From Rapana venosa (lineage: Eukaryota; Mollusca; Gastropoda; Neogastropoda; Muricidae), in contig CM054145.1 of assembly GCA_028751875.1 (NCBI GenBank), positions 51,518,283 to 51,582,282 of the forward strand: a stretch of 64,000 nucleotides of DNA, in the 5' to 3' direction. The notes beneath the pieces were generated by a model. That model made no database searches, was not told where the DNA came from, and saw nothing but the letters and a program-made list of their open reading frames with translations. Positions 10,331 through 20,770 of the stretch are shown piece after piece; positions within the stretch are counted from its first letter, which is position 1; each line of letters starts with the position of its first letter. A program made the translations under genes and the position numbers.

Positions 10331-11700
10331 GGATGGCGGTGAGTTTCATTTTATTACAAAGTGCCCTTATTTTGAAAATTATGCAGCTAGCTTCTTCTTC
10401 TTTTTCCAAGCTCCCTGAAAATCAGCAGATTCCTTTGATTCCAAAAGAAAATGTTTAAATCTGATTTCAGTCATCAGTTTAAAAAAAAAATTATTTAAAG
10501 TAGTGAGGTTGGTGTGTTAATCAGAGAAGACCGCAAAATAATCATTATTTGTTTTTGTTCTTTTGTGGTAGTGCTATTTAGTTGGGTTAGTTTCGAACTC
10601 ATATGTGTTATTATTTTTTTAAATTTCGAACTCATGTATGTTCTTAATTTTTTCTTTAATTTTTTTTATCTGTTGTGATGATAATGTTTGTAACTTGTTT
10701 TTAAAATTTCGAAGCTCTACGAAGCGTTGGGAGTTTAACTTGAACATCTTAAATCGTGTGTGTGTATGCGCGCGTGTACGTGTGTGTGTGTACTTGTGTG
10801 TGTACGTGTTGTGTGTGTGTTGTGTGTGTGTGTTGTTGTGTGTGTGTACATGCACGCATGCTTGTATGCGTGCGTATGTGTTTCAATCGATTATTAATCG
10901 TCATTAGCTTTGGATTTTGAATACAACGATTAGCCTACAAGAACAATGTACTCATGTGTTAAAGACACCATTTTCTACAAGTTGTTATGTTGATGTGTTG
11001 TTGTTGTTGTTGTTATCCTATTACTTATCTTGTAGTCTGGCTTACTGTGTTGGGGTGCCACTGGTGTGTTGTATATTTTTTTAAAGTTTTGTTTTTTAAA
11101 AATAAATTCTGAATTTGATGCGGATGCTCATTGCCTTGTTTTACAATTGTTTACAGTGTCGCTCAGCTAAGTATATCACAATCTTGCCGTGATTTTATTT
11201 AGCCTTTTTTATTGTTTAGTTTGAAGCGAGTAAACTGTTGAAAGTTTGGCATAATCTTAGTCGAATGTGTGTGTGCGCGTGTGTATGTGTGTGGGGAGGG
11301 GGGGGGGGGGGGGTTCTGGTCAGTCGTGTGTGGAATTTTCTAGTTTTTATGTTGGTTTTCAGGTTTTGAATTTTTGAAATCGTGCATTCAGTATGTGTGT
11401 GTTTTATCTAGATCTGTATTCATTTGTGGTAGATAGGGGGAATTGACGAACTTTATTATATTTTTTCCAGTCCATTTTGATAGAGTTCATGTTCAAGTTA
11501 TTCTAAACTATCTATGTTATTTCCCTTGAGTGGAATTCTTTCTTTCTTTTTTTCCCCTTCTTTTCTCTGTTCTATGTTTTTTGGGTTGTTGTTTTTTTGG
11601 TGTGTATATGTGGTGATGTTCTGTTTTCATTATTTCACTTCTCTTTATAAGACGTGTCGTTTTTCACTTGGCATTGTATTTAATTTCCTATGCTACCATT
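10331..11700. other. AT-rich non-coding DNA with microsatellites
   Basis: I see no gene. It holds a GT/GC-alternating tract (10,756-10,878), a (GTT)n stretch near 10,998-11,015, an AATAAA-like tail at 11,100 ('aaaaataaattctgaatttgatg') that may be a decayed retroposon end, and a G-run at 11,299-11,313. Confidence 0.5.
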
Positions 11701-11714
11701 TCTTTCAAAACTCA

Positions 11715-12196
11715 TATATATATATATATATTTGTGCAAAATGCTGATTTTGTAAAATACCTGTCTTTGCAGTGTTTGTGTGTGTGTGTGTCTGTCTGTC
11801 TGTCTGTGTGTTTGTCTGTGTCTATGTGTGTGTGTGTGTGTCTGTCCGTCTGTGTGTGTGAATCTGTCTGTGTGTCTGTATGTGTCTGTCTATGTGTGTA
11901 TGTCTGTGTCTGTGTCTTATGTATGTGTCTGTGTCTATGTTGTGTGTGGGTGTGTGTGTCTGTGTGTGTCTGTCTGTGTCTGTGTCTATGTATGTGTCTG
12001 TGTCTATGTTGTGTGTGGGTGTGTGTGTCTGTGTCTATGTGTGTGTGTCTATCAGTGTCTGTATGTGTCTGTCTATGTGTGTCTGTGTCTATGTATGTGT
12101 CTGTGTCTATGTATGTGTCTGTGTCTATGTCTGTGTCTGTGTCTATGTGGGTGGGTGTGTCTGTGTCTATGTGTGTGTGTGTGGGTGTGTGTGTGT
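11715..12196. repeat. (AT)n then a long (TCTGTG)n/(TGTG)n complex repeat
   Basis: A short (AT)n at 11,715-11,731 is followed by about 425 bp of TGTG, TCTG and TATG units. A sub-block 'tgtgtctgtgtctatgttgtgtgtgggtgtg' occurs twice, near 11,925-11,957 and 11,994-12,026, which shows local duplication. It is open in all three forward frames only because the repeat contains no stop codons. Confidence 0.85.
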
Positions 12197-12449
12197 TAAC
12201 ACAAGTTTTGCTAATATGTTATCACTGTATCATTTTGTCACATCCACGCTGAACTTCTCTGCATGAAAGTACTCGGGATACGTCCCCCCTCCCCACCCCT
12301 CCCCACCCCCTGGGGCATACTGCATCCCCTGCAACACCACAGTGCCATGTAGTTCAATGTTCTTGCCTGTCTGCCTATAATATACCTGCTTCCCCGTGAG
12401 AGAGGACTTGTGTGTGTGTGTGTGTGTTTGTGTTTATCTTTTTTTTTAA
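12197..12449. other. Spacer, C-rich patch
   Basis: Contains a CCCCTCC-rich patch at 12,284-12,312 and a (TG)n at 12,411-12,429. Nothing else is recognisable. Confidence 0.4.
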
Positions 12450-12789
12450 AAATGTTATTCTTTTATATCGAGGATAATGGAATAAGCACCTATGTGCATT
12501 TTTTTTACATCCAGTCCCCGTGTCTATGCGGTTTTGTAAATTTTGTCATCTGTTCCCCACCGGCACACAATGGCCTACTCTTACGAAAAGCGGAACAGGA
12601 TTTAACGTGTGTACAAGATGTTCTGCTTGCGTTCACACATGGGACCTCGGTTTCTAGTCGCATCCGAAGGACTTTTGGGGAGAGTGGAGTCTGCACTGAT
12701 GTGAACTCCGGGGGGAAAATATCCCCCTTGATCGGGAATCGAACCCGGGTCGTCAGATTGCGAGCACAATGTTCTAACCACTAGGCTAT

Positions 12790-12796
<7 letters not shown>
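12450..12796 (-). repeat. tRNA-headed SINE (tail type 1)
   Basis: Read on the minus strand it starts with a tRNA-like head (GGATAGCCTAGTGGTTAGAAC, then a B-box-like GGGTTCGATTCCC). The central CGAGGTCCC segment and the 'cttttcgtaagagtaggccattgtgtgc' segment follow. The tail is a stem-loop ending in a CCTCGATATAAAAG-type sequence. A (TG)n microsatellite adjoins the head side (12,793-12,848). Confidence 0.78.
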
Positions 12797-12849
<53 letters not shown>

Positions 12850-12970
12850 GTCAATTTTTAAAAATGTCCAGATAGTACATTGAATAAGCAATGTATTTGC
12901 TTTTTTTCATCAAGCCATCTATCTAGGAACAAAAACAACTCTGTGTGAGTGTGTGTGTGTGTGTGTGTGT

Positions 12971-13001
<31 letters not shown>

Positions 13002-13165
13002 GTTGCGTTTTATTAAAACCGAATTTTGTCAAGAACAATTTACGTTTTTCACGTCTATTGTTCTTGTTTTTGTTTCTTGTTGTTGTTGTTGTTTTTGTTT
13101 TTGTTTTTTGTTTGTTTTTTGTTTTGGTTTTTTTGTGGGTTTTTTGGTTGGGTTTTTTGTTGGTT

Positions 13166-13196
<31 letters not shown>

Positions 13197-13364
13197 GGGT
13201 TGGCTGCCTTGTCTTCTGTGCAACACGGAATAACAGACACTTTTCTGTTATGACACGATGATCAATGACGATGAGGATGAGGAAACACTGCTGCCATGAA
13301 AGCGCGTTAGCTTTGACACTTACATGACAGGACTGTACTCTACGCTTCCTATCATACTAAATTA
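12797..13364. repeat. (TG)n microsatellites and T/G homopolymer tract
   Basis: (TG)n lies at 12,793-12,847 and 12,943-12,995. A TTTTTG/GTTTT-rich stretch covers 13,058-13,175 and ends in a G-run of about 24 bases to 13,199. 13,200-13,364 shows nothing recognisable. Confidence 0.75.
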
Positions 13365-13632
13365 TATCCCGGCGTCAACCAGGCCCGAGAGATGCAGACA
13401 CCTGCAGTGTTGGTCGATAATTTGAACAGCACTCTCAAAATCGCATCCGTAAAGTGGATGAAGCTCGACTGCGTGGTTCCAGTCTTCCCACTGAGCCCAC
13501 AGCACACTCACTCTGTGTAGGAGCCGGCCGGAATCCAAAAAAAAAATCCATCTAACTTTTATGGGGATTCGAACACGCCACCTTCCAGTCCGTAGCCCAA
13601 AACGCTTACCACTGCGCCATGGCGGCTGGGTT
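13365..13632 (-). repeat. tRNA-derived SINE, separate family
   Basis: On the minus strand the head reads CCGCCATGGCGCAGTGGTAAG (A-box like) and then GTGTTCGAATCCCCAT (B-box like). The body runs to about 13,365. It differs from the other SINE heads here. The tRNA resemblance is limited to the promoter boxes, so it is not a tRNA gene. Confidence 0.6.
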
Positions 13633-14377
13633 GGGTTTTTTCACGTCTACTTAATACATGCTGCGTAAGAAGCCCCCAATTAAGTGACTGCCCAGAAGAC
13701 CACTCTGAGACACCAGACGTGGCCCAGCCCGGTAGAGCTTCAGGAGTAACTGTGGGGACAGGCGGGGTCACTATTACGACAGACGGCAGACTTTGCCATC
13801 CACACTGGATTAAACATTTAGTACAGCTAGGGAACGCAGAAGAAGAAGAAGGAGGAAGAGGAAGAAGAAGGAGGAGGAGGAAGAAGAAGAAGGAGGAGGA
13901 GGAGAAGAAGGAGGAGAAAGAAGAAGAAGATCCAAAAAGACTAGTACCCAGACCACCACTCATAGTTTACAGAGTGGGAGAGGGGTCCATTATTAGACGG
14001 GGATCGAACTCACGACCTTTTGCTTTCTGGGCGAGTGAGTTACCGTGAGATCGCTGATCCACTTTTTGTTCTGTTTTTTTTGTGTGTGGTTTTTTGGGTG
14101 TGTTTTTTTTTTTTTTTGCGGCCCAAACGTTAGGTGTCAAACTTGTGGGGAAAATGGTTATATGGTGGAACAATGTTGCCCTTTAAAAATGTGTTTGTGC
14201 TTATTATGTCTATGTGTAAACATGTTATCAGTATGTTTTAGGGGTGTCTCTATATGAAATAACATTATTCGATTGTTGAGGTCTTTCTCTGTTTGAAGTA
14301 TTACTAGATTTTTGTTATGATGGGGTTTTTTTTCGTTTTGAAAATGTTTTGTTTTCAAAAATGACTTGACACAAGTT
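13633..14377. repeat. Spacer with (GAA/GGA)n and a partial SINE head
   Basis: A purine tract of GAA and GGA units covers 13,839-13,932. A minus-strand type 3 SINE head fragment follows at about 13,950-14,060 (minus reading: AACTCACTCGCCCAGAAAGC, then GAGTTCGATCCCCG). 14,061-14,377 is T-rich with homopolymers and shows no gene. Confidence 0.55.
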
Positions 14378-14676
14378 TAAAAGGTAAAGGTAATCCCATA
14401 ACCTATGCGATCGTTGGGGGGGCGTGATGTCAGAGACCTCAGCTTCTCTAGGGGCCAGCATGTTGAGGGCGGCGCCCATCTCCTCTCCCTCGCTGATTTA
14501 CCTTCCCTGACCCTAAAGAGGGCGGGTACCCCTTTACAGATGGGTGAACTGGGAGACTGTACTGAAGCCGAGGCACTCAAACGGTCACCCATCCACTTGG
14601 TAACCACGCTCAGTGCTGCTTAACCTTAGCTTTGAGAACGCGAGTGCTCTGACCACTGAGCTATCCCGTCCCCATA
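14378..14676 (-). repeat. tRNA-headed SINE (GGGGACGGGATAGCTCAGTGG family)
   Basis: On the minus strand it begins GGGGACGGGATAGCTCAGTGG and continues through 'ggtaccc..ccctctttagggtcagggaaggtaaa' to a terminal '..gttatgggattacctttacctt'. Sister copies: 19,187-19,488 (-), 35,850-35,972 (-, partial), 22,577-22,880 (+), 38,783-39,090 (+) and 62,382-62,665 (+). The terminal (GGTAAA)n-like sequence is the 3' end. Confidence 0.82.
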
Positions 14677-14964
14677 TTTTGTCTCCATATTTTGTTTGAA
14701 TCATTTGTATTTTACAATAATCATGAAAGTAGCTATGAAGATTATACTGCTTATGATGATACTGATAATGAGGGTGACGATGATTACAGTCGTGCTTCTG
14801 GACATTACTTGCTCATTTTTGCACCTGACTTTTTTTTTCTACCACCGCTTCGCATAATAATTATAACCGATTAATTATGTAACTATGCACCTGTCTCATC
14901 ACCACTGCTCACGTTACAGCAATAATGCCCTCTGCGTGCGATATGAAAGTTGATATGATTGTGT
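14677..14964. other. AT-rich spacer
   Basis: Contains GAT-rich sequence around 14,740-14,795. No gene, no other landmark. Confidence 0.4.
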
Positions 14965-15250
14965 TATAGTATGTTCTTTCGAGCCAGAAGGCCCATAGAG
15001 CCGGAGCTTATCCCGGTTTCTGTAGCGTTAAGCGAACTGATGGTTTTTCACCACCCCTGTGACAGGACGCTAGTCTGTCGCCAGATACTTCCCCAGCAGA
15101 GCTGGTACCCACTTGTACACCTGGGTGGAGTGAGGAAAATAGGAGTAAAGTGTCTTTCCCAAGGACACAACACCGAGCGGAGCGGGGATCGAACCCGCGA
15201 CCTCTGGATCACGAGTTGACCGCCTAAACCACTCGACCACCGTGCCTCCT
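14965..15250 (-). repeat. tRNA-derived SINE, further family
   Basis: On the minus strand the head reads GAGGCACGGTGGTCGAGTGG and then GGGTTCGATCCCCGC, good A- and B-box matches. The body includes 'gtgtccttgggaaagacac' and 'cccaggtgtacaagtgggtacc'. The body landmarks are, as I recall, widespread in aquatic animal SINEs. It is the only copy in the window. Confidence 0.65.
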
Positions 15251-15254
15251 ATGA

Positions 15255-15765
15255 TTGTGTTATACCTTTTATTAAGTATACGAGTGGGTTATATGTGGGT
15301 CAGATTTCAGGTTATTAAGTATACGAGTGGTTATGTGTGGGTCAGATTTAAGGTTATTAAGTATACGAGTGGTTATGTGTGGGTCAGATTTAAGGTTATT
15401 AAGTATACAAGTGGTTATATTAGGTGGGTTAGATTTCAGGTTATTAAGTATACGAGTGGCTATTTGTGGGTCAGATTTCAGGTTATCAAATATACGATTG
15501 GTTATATGTGGGCTAGATTTCAGGTTATTAAGTATACGATTGGTTATTTGTGGGTAACATTTCAGGTTATTAAGTATACGAGTGGTTATTTGTGGGTAAC
15601 ATTTCAGGTTATCGAGTATACGAGTGGTTATTTGTGGGTTGGATTTCTGATTATTAACTATACGAGTGGTTATTTGTGGGTTAAATTTCAGGTTACTAAG
15701 TACACGAGTGGTTGGTTACTTGTGGATTAGATTTTAGGTCATTGATATACGAATGGTTATTTGTA
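15255..15765. repeat. 42-bp minisatellite, about 11-12 copies
   Basis: The unit contains 'ggttattaagtatacgagtgg' and 'ttatttgtgggtcagatttca'. Its length is a multiple of three, so it produces a spurious 162-codon repetitive ORF (YTSGYLWVRFQVIK-like). Period varies little (one 45-bp unit near 15,420). Confidence 0.88.
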
Positions 15766-16680
15766 GATGATATTATTTCAGATTATTTTCAGAGTGAAAC
15801 GTCTTTGTTTAAAAAAAAACACCAATCAAACAATCAAAACAGTATAAAAGGAAAGGAAAACTAAAAAAACAAAACAAAACAAAAAACACCTTAAAATCCA
15901 CGCAAGCAAACCTGCAGTGATGATTATATGTTTTTAAAAAAATCAACACACACACACACACACTGGTCGTATCATCAATCAAAAACATAACAACAACAAC
16001 AACACAGCAAAGGTGCGAATCAAAACCATCGATTAAAAAAAAACACACCTAGAGCTATTTACAAAATGGTTACGAAAACTCACACGTTGAGGGTGACTGT
16101 GGTTGTTTTTTTTTTTCTTCTTTTTTTTTCTTTTTTTTTTTTGGGGGGGGGGGGGTAGTGTTGTTCTTGGTTTGTTTGTTTTTTGTGAGGGAGAGGGGGG
16201 GGGGCGGCGAAGAGGTCTGGGTTAGCTTTAATTCAATGTTGCTCTTAAAAAAAACACCCCAAAACCCCACCTCCTTGACTACTTTAAAAATGTACGGTTT
16301 ATTGTACATGATTAAAAAAAAAAATTCATGATACAGCTGAGCAATACAAAATCTAGTTATCATAATCATTGACGGTACATTCCAAAGAATGATTGAGTGA
16401 AGAAAAGATGCCGTGTGGGTTTTTTTGGTTGTTGTTGTGGTGGTGTGTTTTTTTTAGAATAGTTTGTTATTGTTAGTTTTGTTGTTGTTGTCGTTGTTGT
16501 TGTTGTTGAAGTTGTGTGTACGTAATGAGTGGGTGAAAGGATAATCTTATGTCAAAAAGAATTATTCTACTTTTTTGTGTTTCTTGATATTCAGGAAAAA
16601 TGATGAAGTTATAACTTTTGTTTTTCTGGTGTGTTTTCTGTTTTCTTCTTTAACTTAAAAAGTAGATCTCAATGATTTCT
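15766..16680. other. Low-complexity A-, T- and G-rich DNA
   Basis: Homopolymer and dinucleotide runs dominate: A-rich 15,810-15,895, CA at 15,948-15,962, T/G runs at 16,105-16,205, GTT repeats at 16,426-16,513. No gene is visible on either strand. Confidence 0.55.
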
Positions 16681-16699
16681 CATTTTCAGATCGCAGCAG

Positions 16700-16797
16700 G
16701 AGACCTCTCTCTGTCTCTTGTCACTCTTTGCCTGTCTGTCTGTCTGTGTCTGTCTGCCTGCCTGCCTCACTTCTCCCTCCCTCTCTCTCTCTCTTCT

Positions 16798-16851
<54 letters not shown>

Positions 16852-16945
16852 CGCTGTCTCTTTCTCTGTCTGTCTGTCTCTCTCTCTTCCTCTCTATCTC
16901 CTGCCCCCCCCCCCCCCCCCCCCCTCTCTCTCTCTTCTCTCCCTC
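16700..16945. repeat. (CT)n / (CTGT)n microsatellite with C-run
   Basis: CT and CTGT repeats cover 16,705-16,945, interrupted by a C-run of about 21 bases at 16,904-16,924. Confidence 0.85.
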
Positions 16946-17035
16946 TGTGACAGGAAATTCACTTGGTTAGCAAACCGTTTAACATTTACAATATAAGGCA
17001 ATGCTCTAAGTGAAACCTCAGCTTTATGATCGCGG

Positions 17036-17141
17036 GTGTGTGTGTGTGTGTGTGTGTGGTGTGAGTGTGTGTGTGTGTCTTGTGTCTGTGTGTGTATTTG
17101 TGTGTTTGTCTGTCTGTCTGTCTGCCTGTCGTGTGTGTATG

Positions 17142-17174
<33 letters not shown>

Positions 17175-17274
17175 GTGTGTGTGTGTGTTTGTGTGTGTTG
17201 TGTGTGTTGTTGTGTGTTGTGTGTGTGTGTGTGTTGGGTGTGTGTATGTAGTGTGTGTGTAGTGTGTGTGTGTG

Positions 17275-17352
<78 letters not shown>
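17036..17352. repeat. (GT)n microsatellite, about 315 bp
   Basis: Long interrupted GT repeat with TCTG and TAGTG interruptions. No function is implied. Confidence 0.88.
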
Positions 17353-17353
<1 letters not shown>

Positions 17354-17741
17354 GGTTACGCTGAGTGTTGACTCCAAAACTGTATTATTTTCATTCAATG
17401 ATTTTTAAAAGAAAGTAAAATAGAATTCATCTACACTTCTTTTATTTGTCTTTGTTCGTAATTGACAATGTCGATTTAAATGAAATAAAACTTATTTTTA
17501 AACTTAGTGTTAATTGTTTATCTTATTTTTATGTTCTCTGTTGTCTGTCTGTCGTCTCTGTCTTCTCTCTCTCTCTCCCTCCCTCCCTCCCTCTCTTCTG
17601 TGTGTGTGTGTTCGTGTGCGCGCGCGCGAGCGCACACGCGTGCATGTATCTGTATGTATGTGCTTAAACACACACACACAGTGACACATGCATGTGAGCG
17701 CACAAGCTCACATGCATGTGTCACTGTGTGTTTATTTAATT
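17353..17741. other. Spacer ending in a 25-bp inverted repeat (17,675-17,730)
   Basis: Contains CT and GT/GC microsatellites at 17,540-17,640. Arms at 17,675-17,699 and 17,706-17,730 are exact reverse complements around a 6-base loop, centred on the palindromic core 'acatgcatgt'. No gene. Confidence 0.7.
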
Positions 17742-18092
17742 TATTCATTTTATTCTTTTATTTCGAGGACAATGGACTAAGTACTTATGTGCTTTTTTTA
17801 CAACCAGTCCTCCTATGTGTGCAGTTTTGTCAATTTTGTCATCCGTTCCTATCGGCACACAATGGCCTACTCTTCCGAAAAGCGTAACGGGTTTTAACGT
17901 GTGCGCAAGATGTTCTGCGTGCGTTCTCACACGGGACCTCGGTTTATAGTCTCCTCCGAAGGACGTTTTGGGGGAGTGGAGTCGGCATTGATGTTAACCC
18001 CAGGGGAAAATATCCCCTTGAACGAGATTCGAAACCGGGTCAGCAGATCACGAGCGCAATGCGCATCACTCTAGCCACCAGGCTATCCCGCA
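17742..18092 (-). repeat. tRNA-headed SINE (tail type 1)
   Basis: Minus strand: head GGATAGCCTGGTGGCTAGAG, then CGGTTTCGAATCTCG, central segment at about 17,926-17,963 ('cacacgggacctcggtttatagtct' on plus), then the stem-loop tail ending 'gaaataaaagaataaa'. (CA)n abuts the head at 18,093-18,150, and a G-run of about 21 follows at 18,167-18,187. Confidence 0.8.
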
Positions 18093-18095
18093 ACA

Positions 18096-18153
<58 letters not shown>

Positions 18154-18187
18154 ATATAATGCAACATGGGGGGGGGGGGGGGGGGGG

Positions 18188-18290
18188 TTCATGCTGACCA
18201 GTGAGTAATACGTTGTATTAATGAATTATGAAGAGTTTAGTCCATGTGACTTTTATGGCAATAAATAATTTCTGATTCTGATTCACAAAC
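18188..18290 (+). mobile_element. LINE-type 3' end fragment
   Basis: The sequence ends 'ttatggcaataaataatttctgattctgattc'. An AATAAA followed by a short tandem repeat (TTCTGA)n is typical of non-LTR retrotransposon or SINE 3' ends. No coding part remains. Confidence 0.45.
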
Positions 18291-18439
18291 TAGCGCTTGG
18301 CAGATACAGTACAACAGGGGAAAAACCCCCACAAACCCTTTGAGACCAGAACAGAGCTCAGACTCCGATACCAAAGCAAAAGCAAACAAGTCCCCATCCA
18401 GCCTCCCAGCCTCCTGTCCAGCCTCTCTCTGTTGCTACT

Positions 18440-19010
18440 GCTTTTTCTCTATAACTCTGCTCGAGGGGCTGTACACGCTATACGACGCAGACAACCCACA
18501 ACACGCGCCAACAACTTGGGTGAAAGTATGCGGGATTGTTCTTCTTCACGGTCCAGTGTGTTTCAGGTTCATGGTATAGTGGAAGGAAGCCATCCTGTGA
18601 GGGCAGATCAGTGAGAACAAAGAAAGAAACAGTGCGAAGGCAGCCTCACCTTCCGTGAAAAGAAGGCAATCATCTTCACTGATCATCATAAGACAATCAT
18701 CAAATCAATGGCCTGACCCAGAGTAGAGAAAGACGACTACCCCCATCTCAAAAGAGAAGAACGCGCCATCATTCTAAGACTCCGCACTGGGCATCAACAG
18801 GCTAAATCACCACATCACGTCCACAAAGCTGAAACTCCTTCCTTGTGTGCCTGTGGCAAAGAAAACCAGACTGGCGGTGAGCACATCCTTCAGAGGTGCA
18901 GCACGCTCTACAGCAGCGACCTGAGGAAGACTGTGCGGCCGACCAAGCTGTACGGCCTTCGAGAAGAGCTGGAAAGGACGGACATACACGCCATTATTTT
19001 TTCCTAGACA
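18440..19010 (+). mobile_element. LINE fragment, RNase H/C-terminal part
   Basis: From about 18,730 one frame is open to TAG at about 19,008. It reads like the end of an I/Jockey-type LINE protein: LRLRTGHQQAKSPHH followed by a Cys/His cluster CACGKENQTGGEHILQRC. The part before it (18,440-18,620), in other frames, resembles an RNase H fold tail. Several frameshifts and stops make it inactive. Bases 19,011-19,186 hold a C-run (19,125-19,141) and nothing else. Confidence 0.55.
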
Positions 19011-19186
19011 CATCTGACGGTGTAAAGCAAACGAGAAAAGAAGAAGAAGACGAATGGCAGATCATACTGACTGCAATATACAGTACTACAACAGACACAA
19101 ACGTCAAACCAGCGACTGAACACCCCCCCCCCCCCCCCCCCTCACACCTGCCCCCCTGATAGATTTCATACCACTGTGGTCTATGA

Positions 19187-19488
19187 TAAAAGGTAAAGGT
19201 AAAGGAGTCCCATAACCTATAAGGTCGTAGGGGAGCGAGGCGTCACAGACCTCACTTCTCTAGGGCCAGCATATTGAGGGCGGCGCCCATCTCCTCTCCC
19301 TCGCTGCTTTACCTTCCCTGACCCCTAAAGAGGGCAGGTACCCATTTACAGCTGGGTGAACTGGGGGAACTGTACTGAAGCCAAGGCGCGCAAACGGTCA
19401 CCCATCCAAGTGGAAACCACGCTCGACGCTGCTTAACTTGGCTGGGGGGAAAGCGAGTGCTCCGACCACTGAGCTATCCCGTCCCCGT
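19187..19488 (-). repeat. tRNA-headed SINE (GGGGACGGGATAGCTCAGTGG family)
   Basis: Near full-length minus-strand copy of the family described at 14,378. The head is at 19,468-19,488 and the 3' end is 'taaaaggtaaaggtaaaggagtcc' on the plus strand, a GGTAAA tandem at the tail. Confidence 0.82.
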
Positions 19489-20033
19489 GTGGTCTATGAT
19501 ACCTGTTGCATATACAACACACAGATCAGTGCACGGACGCCTGAGGGATTAAAGCAGGAACAGTTTACTTTGAAAAGCGGTGATTCCAAAGCTGACGGGT
19601 TAATTTGTGATTCAGACGGCCGTCTTCGAGAGGCGCCACTGCCAAACGATGAAACCTGTTGTGTCTTTTGGTACATCAAACAAAAGGAAGAATCCCCCGT
19701 GGGGATGAAAAAAGTATGAAGTATCACGTCAGTATAGCCTAGATAACATACCACCTTTTAGGAATTCTGTGCTAGGAATTCCCTCTTTACTTTCCCTCTT
19801 TTTGTTTCTGCCTTGTTCCTTTTTCTTCCTGTTGCCTCCTTCTTGACTATTTTCTGCCTTCTTGGTTCATTTTCTTGTCTTTCTTTCTCTCCAGAAAAAC
19901 TTACAAGATAACAATGATGTCCCATGCCTAGGTCAGATTCGCTGGGCCTGACTTGTCAGGGCACTTAACGGCAGCGCGACGCATTTTCGCTCATAGGACA
20001 GACAACAGTAGTTGCTGTCTGAGCACTCGAAGA

Positions 20034-20035
<2 letters not shown>
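19489..20035. other. Spacer without recognisable genes
   Basis: Contains a 90-codon frame at 19,438-19,719 that begins inside the SINE and has no recognisable domain. A T/C-rich patch follows at 19,780-19,900. I see no gene. Confidence 0.4.
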
Positions 20036-20066
<31 letters not shown>

Positions 20067-20300
20067 TTTACTTATTTAATTACTTACTTACTTCCTATGC
20101 TGCACGGTTGCAATTTCCACACGTTCCTCAGACAGTTTATTTCTTCCTTTTGTTTCTCCTCCTCCTCCTCCTCCTCCTCCTCCTCCTCCTTCTCCTCCTC
20201 CTCCTCCTCCTCCTTCTTCTTCCTCTAATAATGTATGGAATTTATATAGCGCTGAATCTTGTAAAGCAACAAATGAAGCGCTCAGATGACTTTTTTTTAA
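20036..20300 (-). repeat. (ATT)n, (CTC)n and LINE B 3' tail
   Basis: (ATT)n covers 20,036-20,066 and (CTC)n 20,156-20,223. These precede 'tatggaatttatatagcgctgaatcttg' at 20,233-20,260. That is the reverse complement of the terminal sequence of the minus-strand LINE at 26.9-30.0 kb, so this is an extremely 5'-truncated insertion. Confidence 0.65.
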
Positions 20301-20307
20301 ATATATA

Positions 20308-20638
20308 TTGAGGATAATGGAATAAGCACTCATGTGCTTTTTTTACATCCAGTCCCCGTGTGTATGCGGTTTTGTACATTTTGTCATCTGTTCCCACCGG
20401 CACACAATGGCCTACTCTTTAGAAAAGCGGAACAGGATTTAACGTGTGCGCAAGATGTTCTGCATGCGTTCGCATACGGGGCCTCGGTTTATAGTCTCAT
20501 CCGAAGGACTTTGACATTCAGTTTGATTTTTTTGGTGGTCAAACTGGAAAGAAAGGGCGAGGCTGGGAATCGAACCCAGAACCTCACGGTTTACTTGTTG
20601 GCAGGCAAACGTCTTAACCATCCTGCCACCTTCCTTCC
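20308..20638 (-). repeat. Composite SINE: type 1 tail with a different tRNA-like head
   Basis: The tail and middle (20,308-20,515) match the type 1 copies at 12.45 and 17.74 kb. After 'ccgaaggactttgac' the sequence departs and ends in another tRNA-like head. On the minus strand this reads GGTGGCAGGATGGTTAAGACG, then TGGGTTCGATTCCCAGC. Either head exchange or a nested insertion explains it. Confidence 0.65.
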
Positions 20639-20770
20639 TAAGTAACAGTCATATGCTTTGCAAAAGACTGGAAGTTCTATGTTGACCAATTCCTTTTTTT
20701 TTCTTTGGTGATAAAGATGTAAACTAACGAACCGTACCAAATTATATCCATAAGCCTACTGCTTCAAGGG

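Noticed and set aside
15242..15730. 162-codon repetitive ORF
   Set aside because: It is the translation of a 42-bp minisatellite with no start context or splice evidence.
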